Below are positions 42,478-50,496 of a stretch of DNA of 64,000 nucleotides, in pieces. Below the pieces are notes generated by a model that saw only the letters and a list, made by a program, of their open reading frames with translations, was not told the origin of the DNA and searched no databases. This DNA is from Candidatus Woesearchaeota archaeon. Its GTDB lineage: Archaea > Nanobdellota > Nanobdellia > Woesearchaeales > GW2011-AR4. The position numbers and the translations under genes were made by a program. How positions within the stretch are numbered: position 1 is the first letter of the stretch; every line of letters begins with the position of its first letter. The stretch is from positions 35,873-99,872 of the forward strand of contig JACPBQ010000005.1 of the NCBI GenBank assembly GCA_016180235.1, written 5' to 3'.

Positions 42478-43974
42478 ATGGCATTAAAAATTGAGGCGAT
42501 AAGCAAAAATATTGCTGAAATAGAGGATAAATGCATTGCCATCGCTTTCTTTGAGGATAATCTAAAGCTGAACATGGAATTAGAGGAATTAGACAGGAAA
42601 ACAGGTGATGGGATAAAAAATCTCATTAAAAACAAGGATTTTAAGGCCGAAGCAAATGAAGTAAAAACATTCTATGCAGATACCAAGGGAGTAAAGTATG
42701 TTGCACTGCTTGGGCTTGGCAAGGAAAAAGAATTTAACCTAAACAAACTGATGGATTCCGCAAGCGTTTTGTCAAAAAAAATAAGGGGCATGGACATCAG
42801 GAGCTTCAGCATATATTTTGACTCTTTCAGGAATAAAAATTTTGATTTTGAGGCTTATCTGGAAAAAATTACGCAGGCAGCAGCCTTTTCCCTTTACCAG
42901 TTCACAAAGTACAAGACAAAAGACCTTGATAAGATAAAGACAGTGGATAAAGTCAATATTATAGTCAATAAAGATGATGCAAATAAAGCCAAAAAAGCAG
43001 TTGATGATGCCTTAGTCTATTCAGAAGCCGTGATTAAGACAAGGGATTTGGTGAATACTCCGCCAAATGTGGCTATTCCGGAGTATGTTTCTGCTTATGC
43101 AAAAGAGACTGCAAGGAAGAACGGCTTAAAGTTCACTGTCCTTGACGAGAAGCAGCTTGAGAAACTTGGAATGGAATGCTACATGGCTGTTGCAAGGGCT
43201 TCTGTAAACAAACCGAGAATGTTCATCCTTGAGTACAAAGGCGCTGGAGATGAAAAGCCGATTGTCCTGATAGGGAAAGGAGTAACTTATGATACTGGCG
43301 GTGTTAATACAAAACCGGCTAATTACATGGCCAATATGAAGGATGACAAGGCAGGGGCATGCTCAGTTATTCATGTTCTTGAGGCCTGCGCAAGGCTAAA
43401 ATTAAAAGTAAATTTGGTCGGAATAGGGGCAATGGCCGAGAATTCAATCTCAGGAAGCGCTTACAAGCCCGATGATGTCTTAAAGTCTTATTCTGGAATC
43501 ACAGTTGAGGTAATACATTCTGATGCTGAAGGAAGGATGGTTTTGGCTGATGCCCTTGCTTACTCCTTGAAATTCAAGCCGAAAGCGATCATAGACCTCG
43601 CAACGCTTACAGGAGCCGCAATAATAGCCTTGGGGTATAATGCAAGCCCTATCATGGGAAATGACCAGAAACTCATAGACAAGATGAAGAAAGCGAGCGA
43701 TAAAAGCCTTGAGAAGGTATGGGAATTCCCGTTATGGGAGGAATACGAGGAGCTGATAAAGAGCGACATTGCAGACATAAAGCACCTGGGCTCTGATATA
43801 GATGCAGGCTCAATCATAGGGGGGATTTTCCTGAAAAAGTTTGTCAATGACACGCCCTGGGTCCATATTGACATCGGAGGTGCTGTCTGGGCAAAGCAGG
43901 AGAAAAGCTACAAGACAAAAGGCGCTACAGGCTTTGGGGTAAGGCTATTGATTGATTTCCTGAGAGGATTATAA
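42478..43974 (+). CDS. pepA: Leucyl aminopeptidase (M17)
   Basis: 498 aa with an N-terminal macro-like domain and a C-terminal M17 catalytic domain: LIGKGVTYDTGGVNTKPANYMANMKDDKAGA (metal-binding Lys and Asp), NSISGSAYKPDDVLKSYSGITVEVIHSDAEGRMVLADAL (the NTDAEGRL signature with HSDAEGRM) and LATLTGAAIIALG. It cuts N-terminal residues from peptides in the cytoplasm. The ATG is close behind an AT-rich TATA, suggesting a leaderless mRNA. Confidence 0.94.
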   Translation: MALKIEAISKNIAEIEDKCIAIAFFEDNLKLNMELEELDRKTGDGIKNLIKNKDFKAEANEVKTFYADTKGVKYVALLGLGKEKEFNLNKLMDSASVLSKKIRGMDIRSFSIYFDSFRNKNFDFEAYLEKITQAAAFSLYQFTKYKTKDLDKIKTVDKVNIIVNKDDANKAKKAVDDALVYSEAVIKTRDLVNTPPNVAIPEYVSAYAKETARKNGLKFTVLDEKQLEKLGMECYMAVARASVNKPRMFILEYKGAGDEKPIVLIGKGVTYDTGGVNTKPANYMANMKDDKAGACSVIHVLEACARLKLKVNLVGIGAMAENSISGSAYKPDDVLKSYSGITVEVIHSDAEGRMVLADALAYSLKFKPKAIIDLATLTGAAIIALGYNASPIMGNDQKLIDKMKKASDKSLEKVWEFPLWEEYEELIKSDIADIKHLGSDIDAGSIIGGIFLKKFVNDTPWVHIDIGGAVWAKQEKSYKTKGATGFGVRLLIDFLRGL

Positions 43975-44081
43975 ACCAGTTCCAATAATGAAAATTTAAT
44001 AGATAAAAAACAATAATAAAAATGCCAATAACCAACAAACCAATAAAAAAGATTAATCCAACAAAAATAATTAAAAATCAT

Positions 44082-44285
44082 AAAAATCCGCAAAAGTGCC
44101 CTACTCAGCCCTAAAGGGCTGAGTTTGACGAGCACCTTTATATAGCGGATTTTTAGGATGCAAAGAAATCCTATAAGGATTTCTTGCACAAGAAATGCTT
44201 TGCATTTCTTTGTGCCATAAATGGCGTGGTTTTAAACCCGTTTTAAACCCCGCAAAAAAATGTTTGACGACATTTTTGTGCATAA
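44082..44285. repeat. Dispersed structured repeat, family 1 (copy B)
   Basis: Hairpin 1 pairs AAAAATCCGC/GCGGATTTTT and AAAAGTGC/GCACCTTT around CTCAGCCC-TAAA-GGGCTGAG. The following part pairs AAGAAATCCT/AGGATTTCTT and GCACAAGAAATG/CATTTCTTTGTGC, then GTTTTAAACCC. It ends ACATTTTTGTGCATAAC as in copy A. It fills most of the 398-bp gap after pepA. Confidence 0.8.
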
Positions 44286-44372
44286 CAATAACCATAAAAA
44301 AGAAAACAATAATCAAAGACAAAATTCTCAAATAAAAAACCTTTAAAAACAACTGTTAGTTCCTTTTTTCTT

Positions 44373-45083
44373 ATGGAGAAAGCCAGCGAGCATAAATTGA
44401 AAATAATTGGAGTTATAGATGAAACCCACGATACAAAGACTTTCAGGATAGAGAGGCTTCCGGGGATTGATTTTTTCCCGGGGCAGTTCTTCATGGTGAG
44501 GTTTCCCAATGATGAAACATTTAAAAGAGCTTATTCAATAGCCTCTTCTCCAACTGACAAAGGTTTTTTAGATATAACTATGAATTTAATTGGGGAGTTT
44601 ACAAAAAAGTTATGGGAATGCAAGGCTGGAGATTATCTGATTTTTACAGGGCCTTACGGGAAATTCTTTTTTAATGAGGATATGAAGCAGGATTTGGTTT
44701 TGATTGGGGGAGGATTGGGAATAACACCTTTAAGGAGCATAATAAGGTACTGCGCCAGCAAAAACTTATCCAATAAGATAAAGCTGATTTATAGTGTAAA
44801 GACTCCTGATGCTATAGTCTTCAAAGATGAACTTGAGGATTTCAAAGAAAAAAATTCAAATTATGATTTTGTCTTTACAATAACAAGGCCGGAGCCGGAG
44901 CATGACTGGAATGGAAAGACAGGAAGGGTAGATGAAAAATTATTAAGCAACAATATCGAGGATATGGAAAATTCATTGTTCTTTCTTTGCGGCCCATTGG
45001 AGTTTGTCAAGGATACAAGGGCGATGCTTGAAAAGTTAGGGGCCAAAAAAGAGCGGATAAAGGCAGACATTTGGGGAGAATGA
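44373..45083 (+). CDS. Ferredoxin-NAD(P)H reductase-like flavoprotein
   Basis: 236 aa. The FAD domain has FFPGQFFMVRFPNDETFKRAYSIASSP (RxYS motif as RAYS) and GEFTKKLWECKAGDYLIFTGPYG. The NAD(P) domain has LVLIGGGLGITPLRSIIRYC, KLIYSVKTPDAIVFKDEL and FFLCGPLEFVKD. It likely moves electrons between NAD(P)H and a small redox protein; the partner is unknown. No Fe-S domain is fused. Confidence 0.9.
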   Translation: MEKASEHKLKIIGVIDETHDTKTFRIERLPGIDFFPGQFFMVRFPNDETFKRAYSIASSPTDKGFLDITMNLIGEFTKKLWECKAGDYLIFTGPYGKFFFNEDMKQDLVLIGGGLGITPLRSIIRYCASKNLSNKIKLIYSVKTPDAIVFKDELEDFKEKNSNYDFVFTITRPEPEHDWNGKTGRVDEKLLSNNIEDMENSLFFLCGPLEFVKDTRAMLEKLGAKKERIKADIWGE

Positions 45084-45142
45084 TTACTAATTCCTGAGTG
45101 AAATCAAAAAGTTTATAATCACCAAATTCCAGGATCAATCCC

Positions 45143-45928
45143 ATGTACAAAAGAATAGTCTCGATGGCTCCAAGCAATACAGAAATTCTATATGCCTTGG
45201 GGGTTGAGGATAAAGTTGTTGCTGTCACAAGATACTGCGATTTTCCAGCTGAGGCAAAGAAAAAGCCGAAGATAGGGGGATGGCTTGACATCAAAGAGGA
45301 ATTAGTCATGAACTACAAGCCTGACCTGCTGCTTACCTCCACTTTTGTGCAGAATGAGATAACGGAGAAGTATAAGAAAAGAGGGATGAATGTCGTGCCA
45401 TTGATGCCTACTACCTTGGTAGGGGTCTTTAATTCTGTCAAGAAGATAGGCAAACTTGTGGGAAAGGAGAAAGAGGCAGAGACTTTGGTCAGGGACATGA
45501 ACAAAAGGATAAATGATGTCAAGAATAAGGCTAAAAATGCTGATTTCAAGCCAAGGCTTTACATAGAAGAATGGCATAAGCCGCCTACAATATCTGGCAA
45601 TTGGGTCCCTACTTTGGCGAGGTTTGCAGGAGCGGACTATAGTTTAATAAGAGCAGGATACCACAGCAGGGAAGTTTTTCTAGATGAAATAAAAAAATAC
45701 AATCCCGAGTTCATCATTCTGTCAATTTGCGGGCTGAGCGACAGGGCTCCAAAGGAATTGATTGTGAAAAGGGAAGGATGGGAGAATCTAAGGGCTGTAA
45801 AAGAAGGGAATGTTTTTGTCTTCGATGATTCTTTATTGAACAGGCCGGGACCAAGGCTTGTGGATGGCTTGGAGAAGCTTGCCAGGATACTGCATCCTGA
45901 AGTTTTCAAAGAGATGGGCATGCATTAA
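45143..45928 (+). CDS. BtuF-like cobalamin/iron-chelate binding protein without signal peptide
   Basis: 261 aa of the helical-backbone solute-binding fold: RIVSMAPSNTEILYALGVEDKVVAVTRYCDFP, KIGGWLDIKEELVMNYKPDLLLTS and HKPPTISGNWVPTLARFAGA. These are close to BtuF/FecB proteins. The N terminus MYKRIVSMAPSNTE goes directly into the first domain, with no signal or lipobox, so as written it is cytoplasmic. No permease or ATPase gene is adjacent. It may act in cobalamin handling, given the B12-dependent enzymes in this window, but ligand is unproven. Confidence 0.82.
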   Translation: MYKRIVSMAPSNTEILYALGVEDKVVAVTRYCDFPAEAKKKPKIGGWLDIKEELVMNYKPDLLLTSTFVQNEITEKYKKRGMNVVPLMPTTLVGVFNSVKKIGKLVGKEKEAETLVRDMNKRINDVKNKAKNADFKPRLYIEEWHKPPTISGNWVPTLARFAGADYSLIRAGYHSREVFLDEIKKYNPEFIILSICGLSDRAPKELIVKREGWENLRAVKEGNVFVFDDSLLNRPGPRLVDGLEKLARILHPEVFKEMGMH

Positions 45929-46673
45929 ATTTACTTTTCATTTTTTCAATGCAAAATTCCGCAATTTTTTTCAAATTGATTATATCCTCCTCATTGTATT
46001 CGACCAATAAATTAAGGTAGTAATCATCCCCTGCTGCCCGGTACATCCTCCACAATCTCAATGCGTCTCCTCCATAAAATCTTTCTATGATTCTTTTTCT
46101 TCTGATGCCCAATGTTTTTTCCACTTCCTTTAAGCCTCCTTTAAGCTCCAATCTGCCGGTTATGGTCTTTACATCGAAATTCGGGATATCTGGAAGCAAA
46201 CCCGGATATAGCTTATCAATAAATGGAACGTCAAAACTAGCTCCGTTGAATGTGACGATTAGCTTATATCTGCTCAATTCTTTTTTTAATCCCTTTAAAT
46301 CAAAATTGATGCCTTTAATCATTGTTTTTGTGTCTATGCCGTTGAATAATCCTATAAGGGTTATATCATCATTCTTTTGGTCCAATCCTGTAGTTTCGAT
46401 ATCAAGGAAAATGGCATCTTCTTTGAAAAAATCATACAGCCGGTAATATTCCGAGCTTGGGAGTATTTTTTTAAAATAAGAAGAATCAAAATTGTACAAT
46501 GCCTTCCTTGCTTCCAGGATTTTCCTGTCGTAATATAATTTTCTTTTTTTGCCTATTCCGGCTATTTTTTCCCTATTAAGAAAAGAATCCCAATCCCTTA
46601 TGCCCTGCTGCCATAAGCTTTCCTCCAGGCCTCTTTTTACCCTTTCAAGGAAAAGGAAGGTGTTTTGGATCAT
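45906..46673 (-). CDS. RNase H-like 3'-5' exonuclease (YprB-type)
   Basis: 255 aa. The exonuclease core has IFLDIETTGLDQKNDDITLIGLFNG (first two acidic residues), LIVTFNGASFDVPFIDK and the late LNLLVEYNEEDIINLKKIAEFC. This is the DEDD pattern of ribonuclease H-like domain proteins related to YprB. The N-terminal 80 residues are helical and end in a clear YFKKILPSSEYYRLY. The gene overlaps the 3' end of the BtuF-like gene by 23 bp, convergent. Confidence 0.82.
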   Translation of the reverse strand: MIQNTFLFLERVKRGLEESLWQQGIRDWDSFLNREKIAGIGKKRKLYYDRKILEARKALYNFDSSYFKKILPSSEYYRLYDFFKEDAIFLDIETTGLDQKNDDITLIGLFNGIDTKTMIKGINFDLKGLKKELSRYKLIVTFNGASFDVPFIDKLYPGLLPDIPNFDVKTITGRLELKGGLKEVEKTLGIRRKRIIERFYGGDALRLWRMYRAAGDDYYLNLLVEYNEEDIINLKKIAEFCIEKMKSKFNACPSL

Positions 46674-46715
46674 TTTTCAGTAAAATTTATATTTTAAGCA
46701 TACTATAATTCATTT

Positions 46716-47021
46716 ATGAATGTATTATTTATCTGCAACCAAAACCTGAATAGGAGCAAGACTGCTGAGCAGGTTTTTAAAGGTAAGTTTAAAACCAAAT
46801 CAGCCGGGCTTTACAATGAAAAGCCGGTCACTGAAAAGCAGCTTTCCTGGGCGGATGTTGTGGTAGTTATGGAAGATTCGCAAAGAACAGAAATTTCTAA
46901 GCGTTTTCCAAAGCAGTATATCAAAAAGCGCATTCTTTCCCTCGGTATTCCTGATGTTTACCATTACAACCAGCCCGAGCTGATTAAGACCCTGAATTCT
47001 AAAGTTAAGGGCCTATTTTAG
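46716..47021 (+). CDS. Low-molecular-weight protein tyrosine phosphatase-like protein
   Basis: 101 aa with the P-loop CNQNLNRSKTAE, a C-X5-R-S site as in LMW phosphatases and arsenate reductases, and a late Asp in LGIPDVYHYNQPEL that could act as general acid. It is shorter than typical members (about 150 aa), but this short form occurs widely in bacteria and archaea. The start MNVLFICNQN follows an ATTTATG context with little leader. Confidence 0.8.
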   Translation: MNVLFICNQNLNRSKTAEQVFKGKFKTKSAGLYNEKPVTEKQLSWADVVVVMEDSQRTEISKRFPKQYIKKRILSLGIPDVYHYNQPELIKTLNSKVKGLF

Positions 47022-47189
47022 CCAATCATCAAATTGTTTCTTTGCTTTCTTTTTAGTCCTGAATAATTTAGTTTCTGAGACAGACATTTCCGGAATTCTC
47101 CTTGTTACCTTGAACTTCCTGCCGTTATCTTTTAATTCCATTATTGACACTTCCCACTTCTTGAATTTATGCTTTTTAGTCTTTGCCAT
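47013..47189 (-). CDS. Small basic hypothetical protein (58 aa)
   Basis: ATG 47189 gives MAKTKKHKFKKWEVSIMELKDNGRKFKVTRRIPEMSVSETKLFRTKKKAKKQFDDWLK. It is very Lys/Arg-rich, so nucleic-acid binding is possible. The ORF track begins five codons earlier. It overlaps the end of the phosphatase gene by 9 bp. Family not recognised. Confidence 0.55.
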   Translation of the reverse strand: MAKTKKHKFKKWEVSIMELKDNGRKFKVTRRIPEMSVSETKLFRTKKKAKKQFDDWLK

Positions 47190-47290
47190 AATATTCACAT
47201 TCAAAAACTTATAATTTCAGAAATCCTTGTTTATAAACCTGACGCGGGAATGTCCAGTGCAATATAAAAGATGTCCAGTGGGGAAAAGTG

Positions 47291-47342
47291 CGTATAACTA
47301 TCTTTTGCGAACATTTTATGTTTGGAAAAAGTATGTTATGCG
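47291..47342 (+). repeat. attC-like hairpin, left boundary of bacterial-type cassette
   Basis: CGTATAAC-TAT-CTTTT, a 20-nt loop, then AAAAG-TAT-GTTATGCG: two paired boxes with equal 3-nt spacers, the plan of an integron attC site. The outer boxes end in AAC and begin with GTT as in attC core sites. The loop GAACATTTTATGTT resembles that of the site at 48663. The inner boxes deviate from the strict GTTRRRY rule. Confidence 0.45.
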
Positions 47343-47416
47343 GACTTTTGACGCGTGTTGCAGGAATTTCTTTGAAAGAACAATCAAAGCCCAATTTCAC
47401 TGACATTTATTATCAT

Positions 47417-47484
47417 GAAAATCCTCGGATTTTCAGGATGCAAAGAAATCCTATAAAGACTTGGCGACATTTTTGCGCATAACG
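47417..47484. repeat. Dispersed structured repeat, family 1 (partial copy D)
   Basis: GAAAATCCTCGGATTTTCAGGATGCAAAGAAATCCTATAAAG and GGCGACATTTTTGCGCATAAC match the middle and end of copies A-C, while the large first hairpin is reduced to GAAAATCC-TC-GGATTTTC. It lies inside the bacterial-type cassette, upstream of its first gene. Confidence 0.6.
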
Positions 47485-47528
47485 CTTCAGAAAAGTTTAT
47501 AAGTAATTAAGACTTGTAAAAAATCAAC

Positions 47529-47978
47529 ATGTCAGGCAACAGCGTAACATTGCACAGGGTCCTTAAAGCGGCACCTGAAAGGGTTTATCGCGCCTTTACA
47601 CAGGCTAATGCGCTTGCATCCTGGATTCCGCCCTATGGGTTTATATGCGTTGTTCACAATATGGACGTGAAAGTGGGCGGAAATTACAAGATGTCATTCA
47701 TCAATTTTTCCACAGGCAACGGACATTCTTTTGGCGGAAAATATCTTGAACTTAAGCCAGGCGAGTTCTTAAAATACACCGACAGATTTGATAATCCAGA
47801 TTTGCCCGGGGAAATGGTCACCTCTGTCTGGCTCAAGAAAGTTTCCTGCGGTACGGAACTTAAAGTTATCCAGGAAGGCATTCCGGCTGCTATACCAACT
47901 GAGATGTGTTATTTGGGATGGCAGGAGTCATTGGAAAAACTGGCAAAATTAGTCGAGCCGGAAATCCCGGATGGCTGA
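47529..47978 (+). CDS. SRPBCC/AHSA1-family protein
   Basis: 149 aa starting SVTLHRVLKAAPERVYRAFTQANALASWIPPYGF, the usual opening of AHSA1-type START-like domains, with FGGKYLELKPGEFLKYTDRFDNPD and ending LGWQESLEKLAKLVE. The fold makes a hydrophobic pocket; function varies. A TTTATAAG box about 35 bp upstream looks archaeal although the protein looks bacterial. It is first of three cassette genes. Confidence 0.85.
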   Translation: MSGNSVTLHRVLKAAPERVYRAFTQANALASWIPPYGFICVVHNMDVKVGGNYKMSFINFSTGNGHSFGGKYLELKPGEFLKYTDRFDNPDLPGEMVTSVWLKKVSCGTELKVIQEGIPAAIPTEMCYLGWQESLEKLAKLVEPEIPDG

Positions 47979-47990
47979 TCAAATAATCTT

Positions 47991-48356
47991 ATGGCCAAAA
48001 AAGAAATTGCAATATCATTCCTGCAGCTAGCCTCTTCTGGGAAAGTGAAAGAGGCGTACGAGAGATATGTTCATTCTGATTTTATTCATCATAATGCTTA
48101 TTACAAAGGAGATAGAGAAACGCTTTTGAAGGGTATGGAAGAGAATTCAAAACAATTCCCCAATAAGAAATATGAAACACTACGGGCTCTGGAAGAAGGA
48201 AATTTAGTGGCTGTTCATGGAAAGGTAGCACTATCATCTGATAAAATTTTTTCAGTCATCCATCTTTTTCGTTTTAAAGGAGATAAAATTATAGAAGAAT
48301 GGGAAGGTGGACAGGAATTGCTCAAAGATTCTCCTAACGAAAACGGGATATTTTAA
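47991..48356 (+). CDS. SnoaL/NTF2-like protein
   Basis: 121 aa with AISFLQLASSGKVKEAYERYVHSDFIHHNAYYKGDRETLLKGMEEN and VIHLFRFKGDKIIEEWEGGQELL, the pattern of SnoaL-like polyketide cyclase/NTF2-fold proteins. Such proteins bind small molecules and often lie on mobile cassettes. It follows the AHSA1 gene by 12 bp and precedes the YdeI-like gene by 4 bp, forming one unit. Confidence 0.82.
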   Translation: MAKKEIAISFLQLASSGKVKEAYERYVHSDFIHHNAYYKGDRETLLKGMEENSKQFPNKKYETLRALEEGNLVAVHGKVALSSDKIFSVIHLFRFKGDKIIEEWEGGQELLKDSPNENGIF

Positions 48357-48360
48357 TAAC

Positions 48361-48630
48361 ATGAAGTCAAGAATCTCTAATAACAAAAAAGAAATCTCTA
48401 CCGGTGTGGCGCACAAAGTGCCAGCCGAACTGCGAAAAGCCCTGACTTCTTCCTCGGCAGTGCGAGACGCGTGGAATGACCTTACACCACTTGCACGCAA
48501 TGAGTGGATCTGCTGGGTTACTTCCGTCAAGAAAGAAGAGACAAGAAGACATCATATCGAACGAGTATGCGCGGAGCTTTTAGACGGAAAACGCCGGCCA
48601 TGCTGCTGGCCCGGCTGCCCCCATCGTTAA
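48361..48630 (+). CDS. YdeI/OmdA-family protein
   Basis: The start is ATG 48361 (MKSRISNNKKEIS); the track version is too long at the 5' end. The 89-aa protein shows VPAELRKALTSSSAVRDAWNDLTPLARNEWICWVTSVKKEETRRHHIERVCAELLDGKRRPCCWPGCPHR, a near-textbook YdeI/OmpD-associated domain of bacterial origin. The G+C of its codons is higher than that of the surroundings. Its function is unknown; some relatives were linked to bacteriocin or peptide resistance. Confidence 0.88.
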   Translation: MKSRISNNKKEISTGVAHKVPAELRKALTSSSAVRDAWNDLTPLARNEWICWVTSVKKEETRRHHIERVCAELLDGKRRPCCWPGCPHR

Positions 48631-48662
48631 AGGTGCCCGGTCACAGGTGTCTAAAAAAGTGG

Positions 48663-48724
48663 GTATAACATGCTTTAATGAACATTATTTGTTGCGGAGC
48701 GGACGTTAAAGCTGAGTGTTATAC
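48663..48724 (+). repeat. attC-like hairpin, right boundary of bacterial-type cassette
   Basis: GTATAACA-T-GCTTTAA, a 27-nt loop, then TTAAAGC-TGAG-TGTTATAC: two pairs of matching boxes (8 and 7 bp) with unequal spacers. TTAAAGCTGAGTGTTATAC resembles the L'-R' end of known attC sites. It starts 32 bp after the YdeI-like stop, where an attC is expected in a gene cassette, and has the same orientation as the left site. Confidence 0.5.
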
Positions 48725-48744
48725 GGGCTTTTCCAAAAGAGAGG

Positions 48745-49173
48745 TCATTTCCTTTCCGGAACAATAATCCATGCAACTATATAAGCTAATATTGCGCCTC
48801 CGAAGCTAAGGAATACCAATAATAACCATATGAGCCTTATGACTGTAGGGTCTATTTCAAGGTACTCCCCTATGCCTCCGCAGACTCCTGCTATGATGCG
48901 GTTTTTAGAGCTCCTGAACAGCTTTTTCCCTTTTATCTGCTTTTCTTTCGGCAATTTAGCACCTCCGGGTTTTGAAAAGATGAAATACAGCAAGGCTCCA
49001 AGCACGCTAAACAGCACTAGGACAATCATCCATAATAATTTTTCAGGCATGCTCATCCTCGATGCCAGGCAATGGATCATCGCCCAAACCCAAAAAACAA
49101 GCAGCAGGATGACCAGCAAAATAATAAAAACAACTATCCACAGCGGAAAAAATACGAATGCTGATATTCCCAT
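48745..49173 (-). CDS. PspC-domain membrane protein with PLDc_N-like N terminus
   Basis: 142 aa. The first 70 residues form two TM helices (VVFIILLVILLLVFWVWAMIHCL, KLLWMIVLVLFSVLGALLYFIF) typical of the phospholipase D N-terminal membrane module. Residues 85-142 are a PspC domain: LFRSSKNRIIAGVCGGIGEYLEIDPTVIRLIWLLLVFLSFGGAILAYIVAWIIVPE. PspC proteins take part in envelope stress responses in bacteria; the archaeal role is unknown. Confidence 0.85.
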   Translation of the reverse strand: MGISAFVFFPLWIVVFIILLVILLLVFWVWAMIHCLASRMSMPEKLLWMIVLVLFSVLGALLYFIFSKPGGAKLPKEKQIKGKKLFRSSKNRIIAGVCGGIGEYLEIDPTVIRLIWLLLVFLSFGGAILAYIVAWIIVPERK

Positions 49174-49174
49174 T

Positions 49175-50278
49175 TTAAAGCACTATGTAAGGCTTGAGCT
49201 TTATCTTTAAGGATTCCTCTATGTTTTTCTCATCCAGGGACGTAGTGTAAACGAGCTTTTTCTTTTTCTTGTCGTACTGCTTTATCCTGAATTTCATCAG
49301 TTTCTGATAATCCTTGATATAATCATATTTGAAATGCTCCAGGTACAGGTCAAGCTTTGGGATGAAGAAAGAGGCCTTAAAGTCATCCTTGTCTGCCCAG
49401 GCTACAGCAGCGTTGTACTGGAATATGAGGTTATTGTCAAAAAGGAAGTTGGCAACGGCCATTTCCGCGCTGTTGCTCACCAAATGGCCTGTCTTTGTCT
49501 TGAACTTCAGGTCGGAATCCGGGATTTTTGAATGCTTTATCTCCACGCCTTTCTCCATCTTTATGTCATCAAACAAGGCTATGCCTTCCTTGTTCCCGTA
49601 ATTTTTTTCTATCATTATGACATTGTCAAAGGAAAGCATGGCATCTTTGACAAGCCCCATCAGAATCTCAATATGGCCTTTCTTGTACCATGAATCTGCA
49701 TTGCGATTGTCTATTTCAGCGGCTTTTGCAAAGCATTCATGGGCTTTCTCAAGCAGATTCTGCTTCTCATCCATTTTTTTCAAAGTTTCCAAAGTGCTGT
49801 CATCAATGTCAAACTCAGATTCCATCCTTGTCTTGTATGTTTCATCGTCTCCCTTAAGTATCTGCTTTGCCAGATAAAATGAGTTTCCCTTGCCCATCAG
49901 GGCCTTTACCTTGTTTTCATTGTCAACATTGCCTATTCCCAATGCCTTGTCAAAAAACGCTATAGAATCCTTGAATTTGTTCATATAAGAGTATGAAGCT
50001 GCTATGTTATAATAGATTTTAAAGAAAAATTCTGCGGGCTTTTTGAACATGAGCTCCTTTTCGTTATAGGGGAAGATTTCCAAAGCCTTGTTGTATTCAT
50101 TTATGGCATGCTTGTACTGCTTCAAATGGGCTAACCTGTCAGCTTCCTTCTTTATCTGCTCTGCCTTCATCATATCTTCTGATTCCCTGTAGCTTTCCAG
50201 CTTTTCCTGCTCTGCACGCTCCTCTTCTTTCCTCTTTCTTCTCTCTTCCAAAGCTTTCTTAATCCTGCCAATTACCAT
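49175..50278 (-). CDS. TPR-repeat protein with basic coiled N terminus
   Basis: 367 aa. A charged helix (RIKKALEERRKRKEEERAEQEKLES) is followed by TPR-like units: RLAHLKQYKHAINEYNKALEIFP, YNIAASYSYMNKFKDSIAFFDKALGI and AFECFAKAAEIDNRNADSWYKKGHIEIL-type stretches. The C terminus (about 120 residues) is not recognised. TPRs mediate protein contacts, so this is likely a scaffold. A bacterial or archaeal partner cannot be named. Confidence 0.78.
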   Translation of the reverse strand: MVIGRIKKALEERRKRKEEERAEQEKLESYRESEDMMKAEQIKKEADRLAHLKQYKHAINEYNKALEIFPYNEKELMFKKPAEFFFKIYYNIAASYSYMNKFKDSIAFFDKALGIGNVDNENKVKALMGKGNSFYLAKQILKGDDETYKTRMESEFDIDDSTLETLKKMDEKQNLLEKAHECFAKAAEIDNRNADSWYKKGHIEILMGLVKDAMLSFDNVIMIEKNYGNKEGIALFDDIKMEKGVEIKHSKIPDSDLKFKTKTGHLVSNSAEMAVANFLFDNNLIFQYNAAVAWADKDDFKASFFIPKLDLYLEHFKYDYIKDYQKLMKFRIKQYDKKKKKLVYTTSLDEKNIEESLKIKLKPYIVL

Positions 50279-50334
50279 TTTATAGTAATTTCACAACAAG
50301 GGAATATATAAATTTTTGTTTTTCGGCAAATCAT

Positions 50335-50494
50335 AAAAATCCGCAAAAGTGCCCTACTCAGCCCTAAAGGGCTGAGTTTGATGAGCACTTTTATCTATAG
50401 CGGATTTTTAGGATGCAAAGAAATCCTATAAGGATTTCTTGCACAAGAAATGCTTTGCATTTCTTTGTGCCATAAATGGCGTGGTTTTAAACCC
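50335..50494. repeat. Dispersed structured repeat, family 1 (copy C)
   Basis: AAAAATCCGC/GCGGATTTTT and AAAAGTGC/GCACTTTT pair perfectly around CTCAGCCC-TAAA-GGGCTGAG. The downstream AAGAAATCCT/AGGATTTCTT and GCACAAGAAATG/CATTTCTTTGTGC hairpins match copy B almost base for base up to TTTTAAACCC. There the repeat stops and a gene fragment begins. Confidence 0.82.
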
Positions 50495-50496
50495 AG

